Shown here: positions 61,710-64,000 of the stretch, piece after piece
Position numbering within the stretch: position 1 is the first letter of the stretch
How the letters are laid out: the number at the start of each line of letters is the position of its first letter
Origin: Leifsonia williamsii
Lineage (GTDB): Bacteria > Actinomycetota > Actinomycetes > Actinomycetales > Microbacteriaceae
Assembly: GCF_030433685.1 (NCBI RefSeq)
Contig: NZ_JAROCF010000001.1
Location: forward strand, 2,542,001-2,606,000
Direction: 5' to 3'
DNA length: 64,000 bases
Program-made: the position numbers and the translations under genes
The notes under the pieces: model-generated
Told to the model about the DNA's origin: nothing
The model's database searches: none
The model's input: the letters and a program-made list of their open reading frames with translations, nothing else

Positions 61710-62411
61710 ATGCGTCATCGAGCGGAGTCCCCGGAGCCGGAGGGGGAGGTGGAGGCGGAGCTCCCACCTCCACGGTCGGCGCGCGTCCGGCTGGGGGTCG
61801 GGGCCGTCGTGGTGCTGCTGCTGGCGGGGCTTGTCGTCGCGGTGGTGCTGGCTGCGCTGGGGCAGCAGGGGAGCACGGTGTCCTACGGGGAGGGGAGCGC
61901 CGGGCCGGTGGCGTCGCCGGGCGCGCACGTTTCGGCTTCGGCCGGGCCGACGGCTGCCGAGCTGCTCGTGCATGTCGCGGGCGCGGTGCGTACGCCGGGC
62001 ATCGTCAGCCTTCCACCCGGGGCGCGTGTCCTCGACGCGGTCGCCGCGGCGGGAGGGCTCACCGAGGGCGCCGATCCGGCTGGCGTGAACCTCGCCCGGC
62101 CGGTGGTGGACGGGGAACAGCTCGTGGTGCCGAAGGTGGGGGAGGCGCCCGCTCCGGCTGCGGCGGGTGGCGGTGGTGGTGCCGGGGGCGCTTCGGCGGG
62201 TTCGGCCGGTGGTGCTGGCGCCGTCGTCGACCTGAACACGGCGACGCTCGCAGACCTCGACGGCCTCCCGCGGATCGGCCCTGCCCTCGCCCAGCGCATC
62301 CTCGACTGGCGCGAGGCGCACGGCCGCTTCGCCTCCGTCGACCAGCTCCGCGAGGTGACCGGCATCGGCGACAAGATCTTCGCCGACCTGAAGGATCGGG
62401 TGCGCGTGTGA
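61710..62411 (+). CDS. comEA: ComEA-like DNA-binding competence protein
   Basis: A 233-residue protein with a cytoplasmic start, one transmembrane helix (about 35-55), an SLBB domain (about 85-145, 'VHVAGAVRTPGIVSLPPG') and a C-terminal helix-hairpin-helix pair (about 170-232, 'VDLNTATLADLDGLPRIGPALAQRIL'). ComEA binds double-stranded DNA at the cell surface and passes it to ComEC, whose gene overlaps its stop (GTGA). Whether this organism is naturally transformable is unknown. Confidence 0.93.
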   Translation: MRHRAESPEPEGEVEAELPPPRSARVRLGVGAVVVLLLAGLVVAVVLAALGQQGSTVSYGEGSAGPVASPGAHVSASAGPTAAELLVHVAGAVRTPGIVSLPPGARVLDAVAAAGGLTEGADPAGVNLARPVVDGEQLVVPKVGEAPAPAAAGGGGGAGGASAGSAGGAGAVVDLNTATLADLDGLPRIGPALAQRILDWREAHGRFASVDQLREVTGIGDKIFADLKDRVRV

Positions 62412-64000
62412 GCGGCGACGGCCCCGACCTCCGGCTGGCAGCACCGGCGGCCGCGATGTGGCTGGCGGCGGGCCTCGGTGTCGGGATGCCGCTGGAGGGT
62501 GCGAGCGGGCCGCTGTGGTGGGCGGCAGGCGGGTGCGCGCTGGTGTGCGCGGTGCTGGTGTGTCTGATGCTGCTCATGCAGAGGCGCGAAACGGCACGGC
62601 ATGCTGCTGGGCGGCGGCGGCGGCTGCGTGCGGTTTCGTTCGCCGCGGTGGCGGCGCTCGGGGCGGGTCTGGGGTGCGCTGCGACCGCGGCGGCGACTCC
62701 CGGCCGGACGTCGGCCGTCCTCGCCTCGGCGGCCCGGGCGCGAGAGGAGGTCACGGTCGACGTGCGGGTGGATACGTCGGCCCGCCGTGTGGCGTCCGGG
62801 TTCGGAGGCGAAGCCCGCTGGCGCTGGCGGGGGACCGTGGTGCGGGTGGCCGTCGGTGGTGCCGAAGTCGCGGGCCTGGCGGTTCCGGTGACGGTGACAT
62901 CAGAGGGTAGGGAGGCTCTGGGTGCGGCCGGCACTGCCGCTGGGCCACGCGACGATGCCCGCCGAGTCACGGCCTCCGTTGTCGCCCCCACCTCGAAGGA
63001 CGCCCTCGTAATCGGCTCCGTCCTCCACCTCCACGGCTTCCTGACCCCGGAGCCGCCCGGCGAGCCCACCTCCTTCCGCCTCCGCGCAGGCGACGGCGGC
63101 CACGTCGTCGACCCGCCCCCGTTCTGGCTGTCGTGGGCGAGCCCGGTGCGGCAGGCGTTCGCCGACGCCGCCGCGCGCACTCCGGGCGACGGCGGTGCCC
63201 TCCTCCCGGGCTTGGCGATCGGCGACGAGACAGCGGTCCCCGTGGCGCTCGACACCGCCATGAAGGAGAGCTCCCTCAGCCACCTCACCGCCGTCTCCGG
63301 CGCCAATTGCGCGCTCGTCACCGGGCTGGTGCTCCTCGGGGCGTCATCGCTCGGTCTCGGCCGCCGGACCCGGGTCGTGATCGCGGGCTGCGCTCTCGCG
63401 GCCTTCGTCGTGCTCGTGGGGCCCAGCCCGAGCGTGGTCCGGGCGGCCGCGATGGCGGTCGTCGTACTGCTCGCGCTGATCCGCGGACGACCGGTCGACG
63501 CGCTGCCGACGCTCGCCCTGGCGGTGATCGTGCTGCTGCTGCACGACCCGTGGCTGTCGCGCGACTACGGCTTCGCGCTGTCCGTGCTCGCGACGGCGGG
63601 CCTCCTGCTGTTCGCCGCGCCGCTCGCACGGGCATTGTCGCGGTGGATGCCGCGTCCCCTCGCCTTCGTCCTGGCGGTCCCGGCGGCTGCCCAGCTCGCG
63701 TGCCAGCCGGTCCTGCTCCTGCTGTCGCCGACGATCCCGCTCTACGGCGTCCTCGCGAACCTGCTCGCCGAACCGGCGGCTCCGATCGCCACGGCGCTGG
63801 GATGCGTCGCCTGCCTCCTGCTGCCGTGGGCGCCGGCACTCGGACAGGCCGCCGTCTGGCTGGCGTGGGCACCCGCCGGCTGGATCGCCGAGGTGGCCCG
63901 GGTCGCGAGCGCGCTGCCCGGGCACGCGCTGCCCTGGCCGGACGGGTCGCTCGGCGTCCTGCTCTGTGTGGGGCTCGCCTCCGCGCTCGTGCTGGTGTGT
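62408..64000 (+). CDS. comEC: ComEC/Rec2 DNA-uptake channel, partial (runs off window)
   Basis: The frame stays open for 531 codons to the window end, so the C-terminus is missing. The start is GTG 62408 overlapping the comEA stop. After hydrophobic segments and an OB-like outside domain, 'MKESSLSHLTAVSGANCALV' marks the competence core, followed by repeated helices. ComEC forms the inner-membrane channel for single-stranded DNA. Whether the C-terminal metallo-beta-lactamase-like nuclease domain is kept cannot be seen here. Confidence 0.9.
   Translation, partial: MSGDGPDLRLAAPAAAMWLAAGLGVGMPLEGASGPLWWAAGGCALVCAVLVCLMLLMQRRETARHAAGRRRRLRAVSFAAVAALGAGLGCAATAAATPGRTSAVLASAARAREEVTVDVRVDTSARRVASGFGGEARWRWRGTVVRVAVGGAEVAGLAVPVTVTSEGREALGAAGTAAGPRDDARRVTASVVAPTSKDALVIGSVLHLHGFLTPEPPGEPTSFRLRAGDGGHVVDPPPFWLSWASPVRQAFADAAARTPGDGGALLPGLAIGDETAVPVALDTAMKESSLSHLTAVSGANCALVTGLVLLGASSLGLGRRTRVVIAGCALAAFVVLVGPSPSVVRAAAMAVVVLLALIRGRPVDALPTLALAVIVLLLHDPWLSRDYGFALSVLATAGLLLFAAPLARALSRWMPRPLAFVLAVPAAAQLACQPVLLLLSPTIPLYGVLANLLAEPAAPIATALGCVACLLLPWAPALGQAAVWLAWAPAGWIAEVARVASALPGHALPWPDGSLGVLLCVGLASALVLVC

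Overview
The window is about 70% GC, with strongly GC-biased third codon positions, many GTG starts and stop/start overlaps of the GTGA and ATGA kind. Gene content (BlaI/M56 next to cydABDC, MEP-pathway isoprenoid genes, MoxR/DUF58/transglutaminase-like clusters, CGNR zinc-finger protein, App1-like phosphatase) points to a high-GC actinobacterium, most likely a Microbacteriaceae chromosome of Leifsonia type. The family assignment is inference from gene content. No rRNA, tRNA, CRISPR array, insertion sequence or prophage was seen.

Layout. 1-4.0 kb: a YceI protein, then a minus-strand amine catabolism operon (Lrp regulator, class III aminotransferase, FAD oxidoreductase). 4.1-19.1 kb: a 15-kb locus with FHA protein, PP2C phosphatase, transmembrane Ser/Thr kinase, a 1980-residue surface protein (beta-propeller-like, about 11 Ig/cadherin-like repeats, C-terminal Fn3), MoxR ATPase, DUF58 protein, a transglutaminase-like membrane protein that has lost its catalytic Cys and His, and a zinc-ribbon FHA protein. 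It resembles and enlarges the PFNA operon described in bifidobacteria, and is the most interesting part of the window. 19.1-31.9 kb: alanine dehydrogenase, a PotDABC polyamine importer, two GABA-type aminotransferases, a Rhizobium-etli-type asparaginase, OsmC, a CGNR protein, an acyltransferase and a secreted lysozyme-like protein. 32-40.4 kb: FKBP lipoprotein, a decayed gene, dxr, site-2 protease, ispG, RNB ribonuclease, proS. 40.5-44.8 kb: FUSC transporter, AlkZ-like winged-helix protein, App1-like phosphatase, TetR regulator. 45-48.4 kb: osmoprotectant ABC importer. 48.4-56.5 kb: DedA with a short upstream ORF, then an M56-BlaI pair divergent from cydABDC, with two palindromic operators between them. 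56.6-64 kb: folate genes pabC-like and pabB, leuS, comEA and a comEC gene running off the end.

Together the flanks describe import and oxidation of polyamines and amino acids (Pot importer, FAD oxidase, aminotransferases, alanine dehydrogenase). The 15-kb locus looks like a phospho-signalling cascade controlling assembly of a giant envelope protein. The BlaI/M56 pair looks positioned to control the high-affinity cytochrome bd oxidase.

Two window-wide patterns stand out. About 18 start codons lie only 6-8 nt downstream of a TANNNT-like box, as expected for leaderless mRNAs. Short 13-19 bp tandem repeats recur just beyond stop codons, often copying the neighbouring gene end.
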